From positions 124,001-188,000 of the forward strand of contig JAIQDT010004246.1 of the NCBI GenBank assembly GCA_021521415.1: DNA of 64,000 bases, in the 5' to 3' direction. The stretch comes from Bidens hawaiensis (Eukaryota > Streptophyta > Magnoliopsida > Asterales > Asteraceae). How positions within the stretch are numbered: position 1 is the stretch's first letter; every line of letters begins with the position of its first letter. Made by a program: the position numbers and the translations under genes. Positions 1 to 10,555 of the stretch are shown one piece after another. The notes beneath the pieces were generated by a model, which saw only the letters and a list, made by a program, of their open reading frames with translations, searched no databases and had not been told where the DNA came from.

Positions 1-1
1 C

Positions 2-382
2 AGGGCTAAACTGAACTACCAAATAAGTGTCCGAGATCAGAATCCACTGTCCAACATGGATACGTGTATAAACTTGGGAAGAAGAATGAGAAGGCCAAAC
101 TATACAGTACAGAAGAACGGTGTCATTGCTAAAGTGGAATACAAAGAAGACACTGGTCACTATGTGCTGAGGAACTCTGATGGAAAAGTTTTGGCGATAA
201 TCAAGAAGGATGCAGATCTGACATGCTTACACAATGATGATCTTATAGATATAAGAGACTTGGTGATACCAGAAGGACACACTCACTACCAAGTGCTCAA
301 TATCTTCAGAGAAAGAGCTGCATTTGTAATCCGGTTAAGAAGACAAGCAGCCTACAATGAAAGGAAAAGACAGAATAGATAG
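2..382 (+). CDS. C-terminal fragment of an env-position ORF2-like protein (X1)
   Basis: The frame is open from the window edge and ends at a TAG, so this is a partial gene; the first ATG (position 56) need not be the real start. The last 70 or so residues can be aligned by eye with the C-terminal domain of ORF2 in elements A, B and Y: a short beta-like VLRNSDG segment, then a DADLTCLHNDDL stretch matching DPMWLTNLSREDV of A/B, then an alternating hydrophobic segment ending in VIRLRRQ. Similarity is weak, so homology is an inference supported by position: the frame ends about 155 bases before a polypurine tract and a copia 3' LTR, exactly where ORF2 sits in A and B. Function unknown. No membrane segment or catalytic motif is visible. 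Confidence 0.5.
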   Translation, partial: RAKLNYQISVRDQNPLSNMDTCINLGRRMRRPNYTVQKNGVIAKVEYKEDTGHYVLRNSDGKVLAIIKKDADLTCLHNDDLIDIRDLVIPEGHTHYQVLNIFRERAAFVIRLRRQAAYNERKRQNR

Positions 383-537
383 AATAGGCTTTGCTATGTA
401 ATGTCTTCGGACAACTTTTGATTATGTAATTTTTGTTTATGTAATTTGATTATGAAATTTGACTTTTAATTTGATGTGTATTTTGCTGAGTGTAAGTAAC
501 CATAGAGTGTTTTGGGTCAGCTGAGGTGTTCCAATCT

Positions 538-546
538 AGGGGGAGA
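538..546 (+). other. Polypurine tract of X1
   Basis: AGGGGGAGA lies immediately before the TGTTG start of the LTR, the expected place for the plus-strand primer of reverse transcription. Confidence 0.8.
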
Positions 547-547
547 T

Positions 548-1774
548 TGTTGGGTCAAGAGTTTGACCCAAATGAGGAGATTTGACCTAAACGAAGAATA
601 TGGAAGATTGGAATCTTCTCAACCTCCTCAGAAACTGCTAAGTATTGAATCCGAGCACACCTTGGAACTCCGAGCAAGCTTTTACTTAGCCGAGCACGAG
701 ATTTTGCCTCTTGGGCAAGGTTTACTTCAAATAGTCTTCTTAAGTGGATATCCGAGCAAGGTATGCTCTTTAGTGATTTTCCGAGTAAGGATCACTGATT
801 TGGCATCTCCGAGCAAGGTTCACTTTGTCAAGCAGGGTTGTTCTTCAAGACCAAGTATTTTACTCATCCGAGTAAGGTTTGGTTAACCAAGTCCATGAAG
901 CCAAGTAATTGGAAGACCGGGCAAGGTATTTATTAATAAGTATGGTCCGAGTATACTTGATGAGTTAAGAGAATATTTCTAAGTTATATCGAGTAAGGTT
1001 CAACTCAAGCAAGGTACAGTGATTTCCGAGTAAGCTTTGCTAATAAGTTATTTAATAACAAAGAGCTGAACAGGACCATAGAAGAACATGGTTGCTCGTA
1101 AAGAATTATCGGGCAAAGTCTGATAAATTCAAGAAGACTGAAGTCTACTCGGTGAATATTTTACTTGGTAAAATATTCTTTAAGTAAAGTCTACCCGGAA
1201 ACTAATTCCCGAGTACACTTCTATGTTTACCAAGTCTGAAGGAAGGCCGAGTACAATGCGTACTCGGAGACTGAAGATTAATGAAAAGCCTACCCGGAAG
1301 ACTTGTTTTACACTTAGTTTATTTTTGAATATGTATTATCGGATAGGGTTTCTAGAAGGAATGACAGCTGTCCTAGGTTGGCAGGCCTATAAATAGAATA
1401 TTTAGGGCACGCCGCCAACGACACGGGACACAAGAGAGACACAGAGCACAATACAGATAAGACCGACTCATTAATTGAGAGAATATTGTGTGACTGATCT
1501 CCCAGGATTCCTTGCAAAACCCTAAATCGATTATCCTTTTGTATGATTAACGTTAAATAAATGGAAATCTTTTGAGTGAATCCTGTGTGTGCCTTCTATA
1601 TTTGATTATTCATAGAAACCGTATGTTTGTTATTGATTCCACCTTTAACAAACGGATATCTTTCTAAATATAGTAACCCGTCATTAACTCTCTAGTCAAC
1701 ACGATTAACCTGGTGTGAGTTATGACATGATTGATTAAGATCCAAGTTGAATCGACCAAAGGAGGGACCTGACA
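548..1774 (+). repeat. 3' LTR of copia element X1
   Basis: Begins TGTTGGGTC and ends CCTGACA. It aligns along its length with the LTR at 9085-10245, which is followed by a PBS, so the boundaries are well supported. It contains many copies of a CCGAG(C/T)AAGGTT-type motif, a TATA-like CCTATAAATAG near 1388 and a perfect 11-bp inverted repeat (1154-1164 with 1168-1178). Reading frames inside it are chance. Confidence 0.9.
1154..1178. repeat. Perfect 11-bp hairpin in X-family LTR
   Basis: GAATATTTTAC and GTAAAATATTC are separated by three bases. Related imperfect hairpins occupy the matching place in the LTRs at 9671-9694 and 41480-41503, so the structure is older than these insertions. Confidence 0.75.
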
Positions 1775-1775
1775 C

Positions 1776-2634
1776 AATGGGCGAATTAACTTTCTTTTTG
1801 GGATTGCAGGTAGATCAGAAGAAAGATGGGATGTTTATTCATCAAACAAAGTATGTCCATGATGTGCTCAAACGCTTCAAGATGGAAGAAAGCACCCCAT
1901 TTGATACTCCAGTTTGTGTCAACCACAAACTGGGTGCTGATTCAGACAGTGATGAAGACGTGGACCCCACCCAATATCGAGCAATCATAGGTTCTTTAAT
2001 GTATTTAACTGCATCAAGATCTGATATTATGTTTGCAGTTTGTCTTTGTGCCCGTTTTCAGGCACGCCCAAAGGAATCTCACATGAAGGGGGTGAAGAGA
2101 ATATTGCGGTATCTCAAAGGCAAGCCAAAGTTGGGATTGTGGTACACGAAAGGGGGAGCACTAGATCTGGTAGCTTACACGGATTCTGACTATGGAGGTT
2201 GCAATCAGAACAGGAAGTCGACAACCGGTGGATGTCAGTTTCTGGGAGGAAGATTGGTGTCATGGCAGTGCAAGAAGCAGACCTCAGTAGCCATTTCCAC
2301 CTGTGAAGCAGAGTACATGGCAGCATCAAACTGCTGCTCCAAGGTTCTTTGGATACAACAGCAATTGCGCGATTACGGTCTGAATTTCACTCAAACTCCT
2401 ATTTGCATAGATAACTCTGCTGCTATCTCAGTAACTAACAATCCCGTCAAACACAGCAAAACTAAACAGATTGACATTCGTCATCATTTTATACGGGATT
2501 GTGCTGAGAAGAAATTAATAGTGCTAGAAAAGGTTGATTCGTTGGATAATTTCGCCGATCTTTTTACTAAATCGTTTGACCGAACTCGTTTTCAAAATCT
2601 TGTTGAGCTAAATGGGATGATCAATCCCGAGTAA
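1776..2634 (+). CDS. Copia pol C-terminus: end of RT and RNase H (Y)
   Basis: Encodes the last part of a Ty1/copia polyprotein: MGELTFFLGLQ of reverse transcriptase, the IGSLMYLTASRSDIMFAV block, the ILRYLKG block, then RNase H with TDSDYGG (first acidic residue), CEAEYMA (catalytic glutamate) and IDNSAA, closing with NFADLFTKSFD. The frame is intact to TAA at 2634. Upstream pol is missing because the X1 LTR ends one base before; an open frame running back into that LTR to 1747 is an artefact. In a complete element this region copies RNA to DNA and removes the RNA strand. Closest relative in the window is the end of the B polyprotein. Confidence 0.95.
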
Positions 2635-3800
2635 CCGTGTTTTTCGTTTTTATTTAAAAGAAAAAAAGAACCATCACTATCGCTTAGAATTGTGTCGGTT
2701 GCTTCAGTTTGAAGGACACATCTTCGGATATGTTTGGTCCTTACTTCTACTAGTAGATTATGAGGATAGCCATTAACCAGATGACTGAAAGTGACCGGGG
2801 CGGTTTATGATGGGTTTTTGTTCTTTCGCTGAAAAATAGTTGTTCATACTTAGTTAGAAGGATACATACTCGTATGTGGTCGGTCCAGCTGATCCATTGG
2901 ATCTTCAGGATAGCCGTTTACCTGAAGACTTTGACTTGATCGGGGCGATAGAATTTAAAATTTTTTAAGGGAGATGATATAATTTTTCAAGTCTATAACT
3001 TCGTAAGAAGTTTCAATACAATGTTTAAAAGAAAATTGATCCAACCTTGGAAAGTGATAGAAAAACTAATTCTATGTGCTTAACTAGTGAAGTTATTAGG
3101 CCTAAAAGACTCTAGAACAGCCATTGTATGTTATGGTAGCTTTTTATGGTACGTAATAGTAGAAGTGATACTAACTAAAACTACTCGATTTAAAGTGGAG
3201 AATCATTCAGAGTTATGTATGTCTCCACGTACATCTTTCCGAATGATAGGCAAAAAAGTGATTACCCAGTCATACACGAGCCCATGAGTGTTCTGATTCC
3301 CGAGAAGATAATGTGTCAAGTACCTGCAGTGATCCAGATTCGGGACTTGCAGTAGTCTACTGTTTGAGGCTGTGTATATCTTTATTAAATAAAAAATGTG
3401 TTGTTAAGCCTTCTAAAGCTTATGATGTTATACTTATCAATCAAGAGGCAAGAAAGAGAACTGGAAGAAGACTCTAAAGATCGATATGTACTTACTGTTT
3501 AATCAGACACTACGGGTCGAGGTCAACTCAGGGTGACTTGGGGAATGCCAAATACGCTTTGAGAATATATAGGAGGCATCACAATCTCTGAGGTGATGTC
3601 CATCTAAATTTTGAGCTTAATTGAACCTTATCCGTATCACAGAAGCGATGAAAACCATACTAAGTTGTATACCTGCTTACAACCTGTTTCTTTATGTCAT
3701 AATACCGCTGAACATGGATCTATGTGACAGCCATTTAATTAGTATGATTCCTGTTCGGATTGTTTCTAAAACATGCTGGTCCCCGTCAAGACTGAAATTT
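2635..3800 (+). other. Conserved non-coding spacer after pol (Y)
   Basis: No coding frame. About 1.1 kb matches the pol-to-ORF1 spacer of element B (27345-28450, minus strand) in the same order. One 82-base stretch (Y near 3530-3611) agrees at about 74 positions by hand alignment. The spacer starts with two copies of a module made of a short hairpin, an AGGATAGCC segment and a GATCGGGGCG-like end (about 2711-2800 and 2857-2950). A block near 3088-3155 is also present in element E (41061-41128). Confidence 0.8.
2902..2928. promoter_or_regulatory. Conserved 8-bp hairpin of the spacer module (Y)
   Basis: TCTTCAGG pairs with CCTGAAGA around an 11-base loop reading ATAGCCGTTTA. Element B has the identical stem and loop at 28192-28218 on the other strand. 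Role unknown; an RNA signal is the simplest guess. Confidence 0.6.
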
Positions 3801-3949
3801 GATCCCGTTTACTTAATTTCTAAAATTTTCATTGCATCTTTCGTTTTATGGATCAAAGCTTGGTTACTTGGTTCTTTGATTATAAAGTTACATCTTTAAC
3901 GGAGGATTTTAAAAGACAGTTGCATTTTGTTCAAATGTTTAAGGGCCTG

Positions 3950-4757
3950 TTTTGTAAATTTAAAGCGAAGTTACAGGGGCGAAGTTGTTACAGGGCGAAG
4001 TTAAGGGTAAGCGAAGTTAACCTTAACTTCGCCTGTGTAATGTACAGCCCTATATAAAGTGATTTTTTGGTCAAACCATTTCAATATTCTTAAATCTCCG
4101 GCGAACTTATCATATTATATCCCTCGGTGAACTTAAATCACGAATCGAACCTCGTTATTCTCTGTTTCCAATCCGTGTTAAAGGTGTGTAGGGTCGGTAT
4201 GACTTATAATTCTTGTCAATGGTGTTAATCAGATGTCGTTTTGATTCGATTTGTGACCTCGTTCATGCAAACCTTTAAACACCCGTTAACCAATCTCCTT
4301 CTAATGTGTTCGTAACTCATTTGATCATCTAAGATCTCTAATGTAACATCCGTTTTTGTCATCAATTACCAAATTCACCAATCTAATCACGTTCAGACTC
4401 TGAGTATACGCCGTTTCAGTTCAGGCGAAGTTAGGTTTAGGCGAAGTTGAGAAGACATAACTTCGCCTGCTCTCTTAATTAATTAATTATTCAGGAGCGA
4501 AGTTGTTAAGGGGCGAAGTTAGGGTTAGGCGAAGTTATCCTCAACTTCTCCTTATACTTAACTTCGCCTGCTGCTTTATTATTATTATTTAAAATTCTAA
4601 TCAGGCGAAGTTGAGGTTAAGGCGAAGTTGTACTCAACTTCGCCATATGTCTAACTTCGCCTGCATTTTAGAAGTTATCATAACTTCGCTCATGGTAACA
4701 GGCGAAGTTATGATCTGCTTTGTCGATGTTCTAACTTAGACCGTTTGTTGTACAGAT
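3950..4757. repeat. Array of GGCGAAGTT / AACTTCGCC inverted repeats (Y)
   Basis: The 9-mer GGCGAAGTT, with close variants, and its complement recur about twenty times in both orientations between the spacer and the downstream gene, able to form many alternative stems. The same motif fills the Y LTR (7470-7540) and the LTR at 12227-12798. No coding frame here. Confidence 0.85.
4729..4755 (+). promoter_or_regulatory. Predicted 3' splice site before the Y downstream gene
   Basis: Reads GTTCTAAC, a branch-point match, then about 20 bases ending GTACAG, directly before AT-ATG. The equivalent place in A and B reads GTTCTAAC, ACGTTTATGGTTACAG and then the start codon. Agreement in such a short non-coding stretch, while the proteins are strongly diverged, suggests selection for splicing. 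Confidence 0.55.
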
Positions 4758-6191
4758 ATGGCAGCTGTAGCAGAGGCTGGTGGTGCCGGTGGTGACGAAG
4801 GTGGTGATAACAACAGGCAATTCTTTTCGGGTCACAACATGTACATCACATTGGATTCGGATGCCAGTGGTATTGATGATTTTCGCGAGATCATCTCCTT
4901 CCTTGTTTCAGTCCCGAACTGCAAGGCGACCCTGATCTGATCTGATGAGAACTGGACCTCTTGATTGTTTACTTTGGCGCGCATAACCGGAGGCTCAACC
5001 CTACAGTCATATTCTACCGTTCGCCAGAAATATTAATGTTCGGTAAAGATATGGGTAGAGTTGTAGTAATAGGATATTCGTGCAATGCAGGTCGTCGAGT
5101 GCTCGCAGTAAACCAGAGCTTCGTCCATGGCATACTCCTTTATTTGGTTATTTGATAAACCCTGCGTATGTTGCTCCTCGTGGAGATGAATTTCGGGATC
5201 CGGCACCGCAACAGGCTGATGTTTCTCAACCACCACCTGTGGTACAGCAAGCTTTGCCTGCTGCTCCTGTTGTGGCACCGGAGGAACAGATAGATCTTGA
5301 AGCTGCTTTTGGTGGCCAAGGGTTCTTTGATATGGAGCGAGTTGATCCTGCTGCAGAGATTCAAGTCTCAGTCGCAGAGGTTTCTGGTGTAAGTGTATCG
5401 ATGGTAGCTACGTCTGTAGCTGATTCTGAGAGAACCAACTCTGACTCCTCCGCCGATGATATTGCTGAAGCACGACAGATTCTGGTCACTCAGGAAAGAT
5501 TACATAGTAAGAGAAAGAAAGACTCGGATGACAGTGAATCTGACTTTGAGGAGGAGTTAGACCGTTTGATACGACGTTCGAAAGGGGTTAGAACTGGTGA
5601 GGGTTCAGGAGCTGGTGAAAGCTCAAGGGTGGTTCGTTTCTCTCCACCTGCATTATCTGGTATGACCATGGTTCCTGCATCGATGACTGTGACAGGTCCG
5701 ATTATCTCAAGTGATCCGGTGATAACTACATCATCATCATTTAGAATTCCACCTACAACGTTTCACTTTTCGGTTCCAGAGATAGTTTCCTTGCCATCTC
5801 CTACTCTTACTCCATCGGAGGTTGTTGCAAGATTTGTTGAGTCGACATTAGTTGCCACTGCGGGGTTATCTGTTACAATACCACCCGCGGTTACTTTTCA
5901 GCCTGCTTCTGATATTCCGGCTACCTTGGGAATCCCTCCACCTTATGCTCAATACGTTTCTCATATGAGGTTTGATTTTGATGCTACTTTATCTGGCTCA
6001 GAAAGGATAGCAGCTCTTGAAGGGTGGTGGCTGAACAATCAAGAATCAACCTGATCCAGACTCATGCTATCCAGCGCCTTGTTGCAGAAAATCAGATTCA
6101 GTCGTCCCTCCTTGTTGAGCACGGTAAACTTTTTGATGTTTTAAAACAGTTCTTAGCATCTAGGGGGAGACGAGCTGCAAGGGCGATGAGT
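4758..6191 (+). pseudogene. Env-position ORF1-like gene, decayed (Y)
   Basis: Starts MAAVAEAGG, matching MAEVAEVVV of ORF1 in A and B. After about 60 codons it stops, and the middle of the globular domain is missing or scrambled (about 180 residues absent compared with B). A second open stretch from 5080 contains FGYLINPAYVAP, matching FGHLVNPSYRAP of B, then an acidic, Ser-rich linker with a basic RIRRSK-like cluster, a low-complexity Pro/Thr/Ser part and, after a frameshift near 6050, a Gln/Leu-rich segment that looks like a short coiled coil and ends at TGA. Domain order equals that of ORF1. Function unknown. Frameshifts and stops show this copy is not functional. Confidence 0.65.
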
Positions 6192-6199
6192 TGATAACG

Positions 6200-7276
6200 A
6201 AGAAAAGTAATGATAGAGACGATGATCCCAATGCATCGAAAGGTGCAGGTGGTGAGTTGCCATGAACTGAACAAACTCTTGGGACTTCCACATCTCAGGG
6301 GGAGTCAACTGGTACAATAGGTGGATCAGGTGGTGACGATGTTGTGGTTGTGGATGAGGAGGTGATGTTGGATGATGTTGTGGGTGATGAAGATGTGTTA
6401 CCGGTTGATGAGATTGAAAAGATAGGAGCTGAGATTGTGATTGATAGTGAGATTGAAGAGGGAGAGATTGTGGAGGACAATGTAGAACATGATATCCCAA
6501 AAGTTGATAAGGCAAATGTGGGTCAAGATATGGAAAGTGATGAGTCTAAATGGGAAGAGCAGCCGAGATGGAAAGAAAGATACGCTCAGTGGTTTGTGAA
6601 GACAAAGAAGCCAGCGGTTCCAACCATGTTCAAGAAGAGTTACAACATCAAAGGGTATGCTGAATCGAAGAAGGGTGTTATATGCTGGTTGTATAATGAG
6701 CAGTTGAGATAATTTGTGATTAAACGTTTTGATGGGATTCAGTACTTTAAGAGGTTGTTGAGATCTTTGAATACATTGCCTGAGTGTGAGGTGAAGGATT
6801 TGGCTAAGTTGGGGTTGATAAACAGAAGTGATAATAATATGGCTAGAATCATTGGGAAGATTGTGTGGGAAGAAAGTATAAAAGAGAAAAAGTTCGAGTT
6901 GTTAAAGCCGCAGAAAGGGAAGCTTGTTGAAGATAAATACAGAGGAATGCGAGCTGATGGCAAACCTTGGATGGTAATGAAATATAAACCGATCCGGTGT
7001 TTGAAAGAAGTGCCGATGAAACCAATGCCCAAGGATGTCTTAAAGAATCTTAAATGGTGGTATGTTGATAGTTAAATAGCTGAAGCGGTTATGGTGGACG
7101 AAGATGAACAAGAAGTCCTGAGAGTGTATGATCCCATGCACTTGGTAAATTTGTTTCAAGATGATTTGCAGGTGCTAAACGAGAAAAAGATATTCTATAT
7201 TCCTGCATGGAAAGATGAAGCTAAGAAATATCAGAGAGTGGTTTCTGTTTGTGTCAGAGAAGGCGTTCATGCTTGA
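6200..7276 (+). pseudogene. Env-position ORF2-like gene, decayed (Y)
   Basis: One reading frame interrupted by in-frame stops near 6263, at 6710-6712 and at 7073-7075. An acidic Asp/Glu/Val-rich N-terminal part is followed by the conserved C-terminal domain: IQYFKRL, KNLKWWYVDS, LRVYDPMHLVNL, DDLQVLNEKKIFYIPAW and VVSVCVREGVHA, which align one after another with EYFQRI, RHWYYDG, IRIFDPMWLTNL, EDVYTLYKTEILYAPED and VIRICFAYDIHAG of ORF2 in A and B. No AT-rich segment separates it from the ORF1-like part, in contrast to A and B. Biochemical role unknown; no signal peptide or membrane segment seen. Confidence 0.7.
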
Positions 7277-7345
7277 AGATGTGTGACACGAGATGTTTGG
7301 GATTACAAGACACGTGATTGAAGATAGAGATATGAAGCTACTGCC

Positions 7346-7354
7346 AAGGGGGAG
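7346..7354 (+). other. Polypurine tract of Y
   Basis: AAGGGGGAG lies two bases before the LTR start TGTTGGTGC. Confidence 0.75.
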
Positions 7355-7356
7355 TC

Positions 7357-7767
7357 TGTTGGTGCATAATGTCAGTAGTTCAGTATCTAGTGTTTTGTTT
7401 GTGTCTGTAATAGTGTTAGTTTGTTTGTTTTGGTTTTAGACATGTTGTCACACAAGTTCGCCTGATGTAAGCGAACTTGTGGACAAGCGAAGTTAAAGAC
7501 AACTTCGCCTAGTCTGTTAGGCGAAGTTGTCGAAGCCTTTGTAAGCTTAGCATACGGCTTGTTTTGTTTAAGGATTCGAGAACGAGTTTTAGTGATTGAA
7601 GATCACGTGTTGAAGTGTTGCAATATAACGTGTCTTATTAGTATTGTAACGTGTGTTTGTGTTTGGTTTTAACGTATTATACATCTTACGCTCGTATCGT
7701 GTTACGTAGGGATTACGCACCTACGTCTTACGAGATACTCCTGTGTAGATCCGGCTGGGAACCTACA
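7357..7767 (+). repeat. 3' LTR of copia element Y
   Basis: Starts TGTTGGTGCAT and ends GGGAACCTACA; both ends match, in opposite orientation, those of the LTR nested in X2 gag (12227-12798). Contains three GGCGAAGTT-type inverted repeats around 7470-7530. The pol fragment Z begins at the next base. Confidence 0.85.
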
Positions 7768-9084
7768 TGGTGTAGTGTACTTTTGAAATCCACATGGTAC
7801 CATTCTTCAACACAACCATAAGTTACATTAAAGACTCGTTTCTTTGGAGAAGCATAACCCAAGAAATATCCTTCGACAACTTTTTCTTCGAATTTACCCC
7901 CATCCTTTTTCAACATCGTACAAGGACACCCAAATGGTTCCAAATACTTTAAATTAGGCTTTCGTCCATTCAAAAGCTCGTAACTCGTCTTCTTAAGTTT
8001 CTTGACCGTTGTAACCCAATTTAGTGTATAACATGCAGTATTCACCGCTTCATTTTATAAACGAACAGAAAGTTTAGAATCAGCTTGCATGGTTCTAGCA
8101 GTTTCAATCAAAGTTCGATTCTTACGTTCAGCAACTTTGTTTTGTTGTGGGACATAAGGGGCACTGTATTCTCGATGAATTCCTTTTTGAACACAAAAGA
8201 AATCCAATACAGTATGTTTGAATTCAGTCTCATTGTCACTCGAATTCTCCTCACTTTATGTTTGTAAAGTGATTCGATCTTAGTAATTAAGTTTTGAACA
8301 AGAACGGGTGTGTGATCCTTTGAACTCATAAATAAAACCCACGAGTATCTTGAGTAATCATCGGTAACAACCAAACAATACCAATCACCCGAAATACTTG
8401 CACGGTTCACTGGACCGAACAAATCCATATGAAGTCGTTCCAACGGTGTATCTATGGAATTAAATAACTTGGATGGATGTGACTTTTTCTTCTGTTTGCC
8501 CTTTTTACAAGCAACACAGTGATCGGATAACTTAAAATTCTTTAAAGACACCCCCACAACCAAGTCATTGGCCATTAAATAATTCATTTTATGAACATGA
8601 ATATGACCCATTCGTCGATGCCATAAAATTGAATCTTTTTCTGTTGCTTTTGAAATGAAACACGTTTCAATTGAAGTTGAAACTGTCGTGTTCATATTCA
8701 AGAAATAAATATCATTTGATCGTGGTGATCGCATGACAACCATGTCCTCGGGAATCACATATCCCGGTTTCAATATTAGACACTCTTAATCAGTTAATAT
8801 GGTAGTGTACTTCTTGTCACAGATTTGCGACACACTTAATAAATTATGATCTACCTTGTCACAAAAATTAACCTTCTCAAAAGTTATTTTCCCATTTGAC
8901 ACCTCACCCTCTTGTGTGATCATACCCCCAGAATTCCCAGCAAATGCCACATAACCTCCTTGAATATTTCTAACATTTTGCAAGAGGTTGAGATTTCCAG
9001 TTATATGACGAGAACATCCACTATCCATAATCCAGTTATCACTAGAAACGGTCTTGGATGTACCCTACACATCAAGAAAAATGA
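7768..9084 (-). pseudogene. Copia pol fragment: protease to integrase (Z)
   Basis: Reading leftward from 9064: aspartic protease site IMDSGCSRHITG, the KVNFCDKVDHNLLSVSQICDK block, the GAG-pre-integrase zinc-binding region (LWHRRMGHIH with CVACKKGK) and the integrase core with HMDLFGPV and DDYSRYSW. A frameshift near DNGTE scrambles the region before the last catalytic glutamate, and the end of integrase (NTACYTLNWV to EEWYHVDF) continues in another frame. Both ends are cut by other elements: Y on the left, the X2 LTR on the right. Codes for parts of the enzymes that cleave the polyprotein and integrate cDNA, but this copy is dead. Confidence 0.9.
9064..9084 (-). promoter_or_regulatory. Predicted 3' splice site at the pol start of Z
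   Basis: On the minus strand a T-rich run ends GATGTGTAG and is followed by pol coding sequence GGTACATCC. The TAG of the acceptor is also an in-frame stop, so pol cannot be read from upstream without removing it. Upstream sequence is lost to the X2 insertion. Confidence 0.45.
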
Positions 9085-10245
9085 TGTTGAGTCAAAGATT
9101 TGACCTAAGAGAGATATATGGAAGATTGGAATCTTCTCAACCTCCTCAGAATTCGCTAAGTATGGATCCGGGCACACCTTAGACTTTCGAGCAATCTTTT
9201 ACTTAGTCGGGTACGATATTTTGCCATTCGGGCAAGGTTATCTTCAAGAAGTCTTCTTAAGTGAATATCCGAGCAAGGTTCACTAATTAGTGCATTACCG
9301 AGTAAGGTTTACTAGTTAGTAAATACCCGGGCAAGGATCACTTTGTCAAGCAAGTTTTTTCTTCATAGCCAAGTATGGTTTGCTTCCGAGTAAGCTTTTG
9401 GCTAACCAAGCTCAAGAACCAAGTAATTGGAAGACCGGGAAAGGTATTCTTAATAAAACCATGGTCCGAGTAAGCTTGATGAATAATGATATATTCTGAG
9501 TATCATCGAGCATGGTTCAACTCCTAGCAAGGAACAGTGCAACCGAGCACACTTTGCTAATAAGCTATTACTTTGCAATATGTTGAAAGGATCATTGAAG
9601 AACAAGGTTTCTCGTTGGATATTGTCGGGCAAAGTCTGATAATGTCAAGAGGATTGAAGTCTACTCGGTAAGTTATTTACTTTGTGAAATAACTCCTTAA
9701 GTAAAGCATACCCGGAGAACTGTTCCCAAACATACTTGAAAGTTACCAAGCCTACCCGGAGAGGATTAATGCTACAGAGCCTACCCTGAAGACTTGTTTT
9801 TACACTTAGACTATTTCTGAATATGTAATTTGTATATGTAAGAATATTTAGGGTTTCTAGAAAGAATGACAGTTGTCCTAGGGTGTCAGGCCTATAAAAG
9901 GAATATTTAGGGCACACCTAAAGATAGAGAAGTTAGAGAGAGATGAATACGATATTGAGTAAGAATATCTTTTGAGTGATGGTCGTTCATCAAGAAACCC
10001 TAGATCGATTATCATTTGTATGACTAACCTTATATAAATGGAAATCTTTTGAGTGAATCTTATTTTGTGTTTGTTATCTCTGAATACTGATTTTGGAACC
10101 CTACGTTTATTATTGATTCCGTCTTTAACAAACGGTTATCTTTCTAAATATAGCAACCCGTCATTAACTCTCTTGTCTACACATATATTCGTGTGAGTTA
10201 TGACATGATTTGAGTGAAGATCCAGCTGAAATCGGGGACTTGACA
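9085..10245 (+). repeat. 5' LTR of copia element X2
   Basis: TGTTGAGTC to CTTGACA, followed two bases later by the PBS. Many CCGAGTAAGGTT-like motifs, a TATA box GCCTATAAAAGG near 9891 and an imperfect 10-bp hairpin at 9671-9694. Inserted into fragment Z. Confidence 0.95.
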
Positions 10246-10247
10246 AG

Positions 10248-10259
10248 TGGTATCAGAGC
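10248..10259 (+). other. Primer-binding site of X2
   Basis: TGGTATCAGAGC, a perfect complement to the 3' end of plant initiator tRNA-Met, two bases after the LTR. Confidence 0.95.
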
Positions 10260-10555
10260 TTGTTATTGCTATTTTAGTAAGATAATTGTTGCTGATTGAA
10301 GATTTGAAGAAAGATGACGTACGCAGACCACTGTTCCATTGAAAAAGTGACGTCAGCAGCTCTGTTTTTCATTTTTCTTCCATATCTACAATCAATTGGT
10401 GTTTTCTCTTCCTTATTTCCTTTGAAGTTTTAATTTTTATCTCTAAATCTTGTTCTAACGGCACCAGATTTGTCAGATCTGAACAACCGGTATTCAGATA
10501 TGATAATTTTAAGAAAACCCTGTTTTTACATAGAAACTGATTTTGAATTTTCAAA
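10260..10555 (+). other. Leader of X2
   Basis: Untranslated leader of about 300 bases. It has a donor-like GTAAGA at 10277 that could pair with the acceptor before pol, which would remove gag from a subgenomic RNA. This is a suggestion from consensus only. Confidence 0.4.

Larger units (their letters stand above)
1..1774 (+). mobile_element. Copia element X1, 3' end only
   Basis: The window opens inside a plus-strand Ty1/copia element. What remains is the tail of a downstream (env-position) gene, an AT-rich tail of about 150 bases with nothing recognisable, a polypurine tract and a complete 3' LTR. The LTR is followed directly by pol sequence of element Y, so X1 is inserted into Y. The 5' part lies outside the window, so a target duplication cannot be checked. 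Confidence 0.8.
1775..7767 (+). mobile_element. Copia element Y, 3' half with downstream gene
   Basis: Truncated on the left by the X1 insertion. Reading right: end of pol, a 2.1 kb non-coding spacer, a decayed two-part gene in the env position, a polypurine tract and a 3' LTR. Gene order is the same as in intact element B on the other strand, but proteins are strongly diverged, so Y is a different family within the same lineage. Its right edge interrupts the pol fragment Z. Confidence 0.85.

Noticed and set aside
512..886. Open frame of 124 codons
   Set aside because: Lies in the X1 LTR, built from CCGAGCAAGG repeats; no homologue in the other LTRs.
1747..1775. Upstream extension of the Y pol frame
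   Set aside because: These codons are LTR sequence of X1; the frame is open by chance.
3621..4057. Two hydrophobic open frames in the Y spacer
   Set aside because: The region is conserved with B at the DNA level, but the frames are not kept there.
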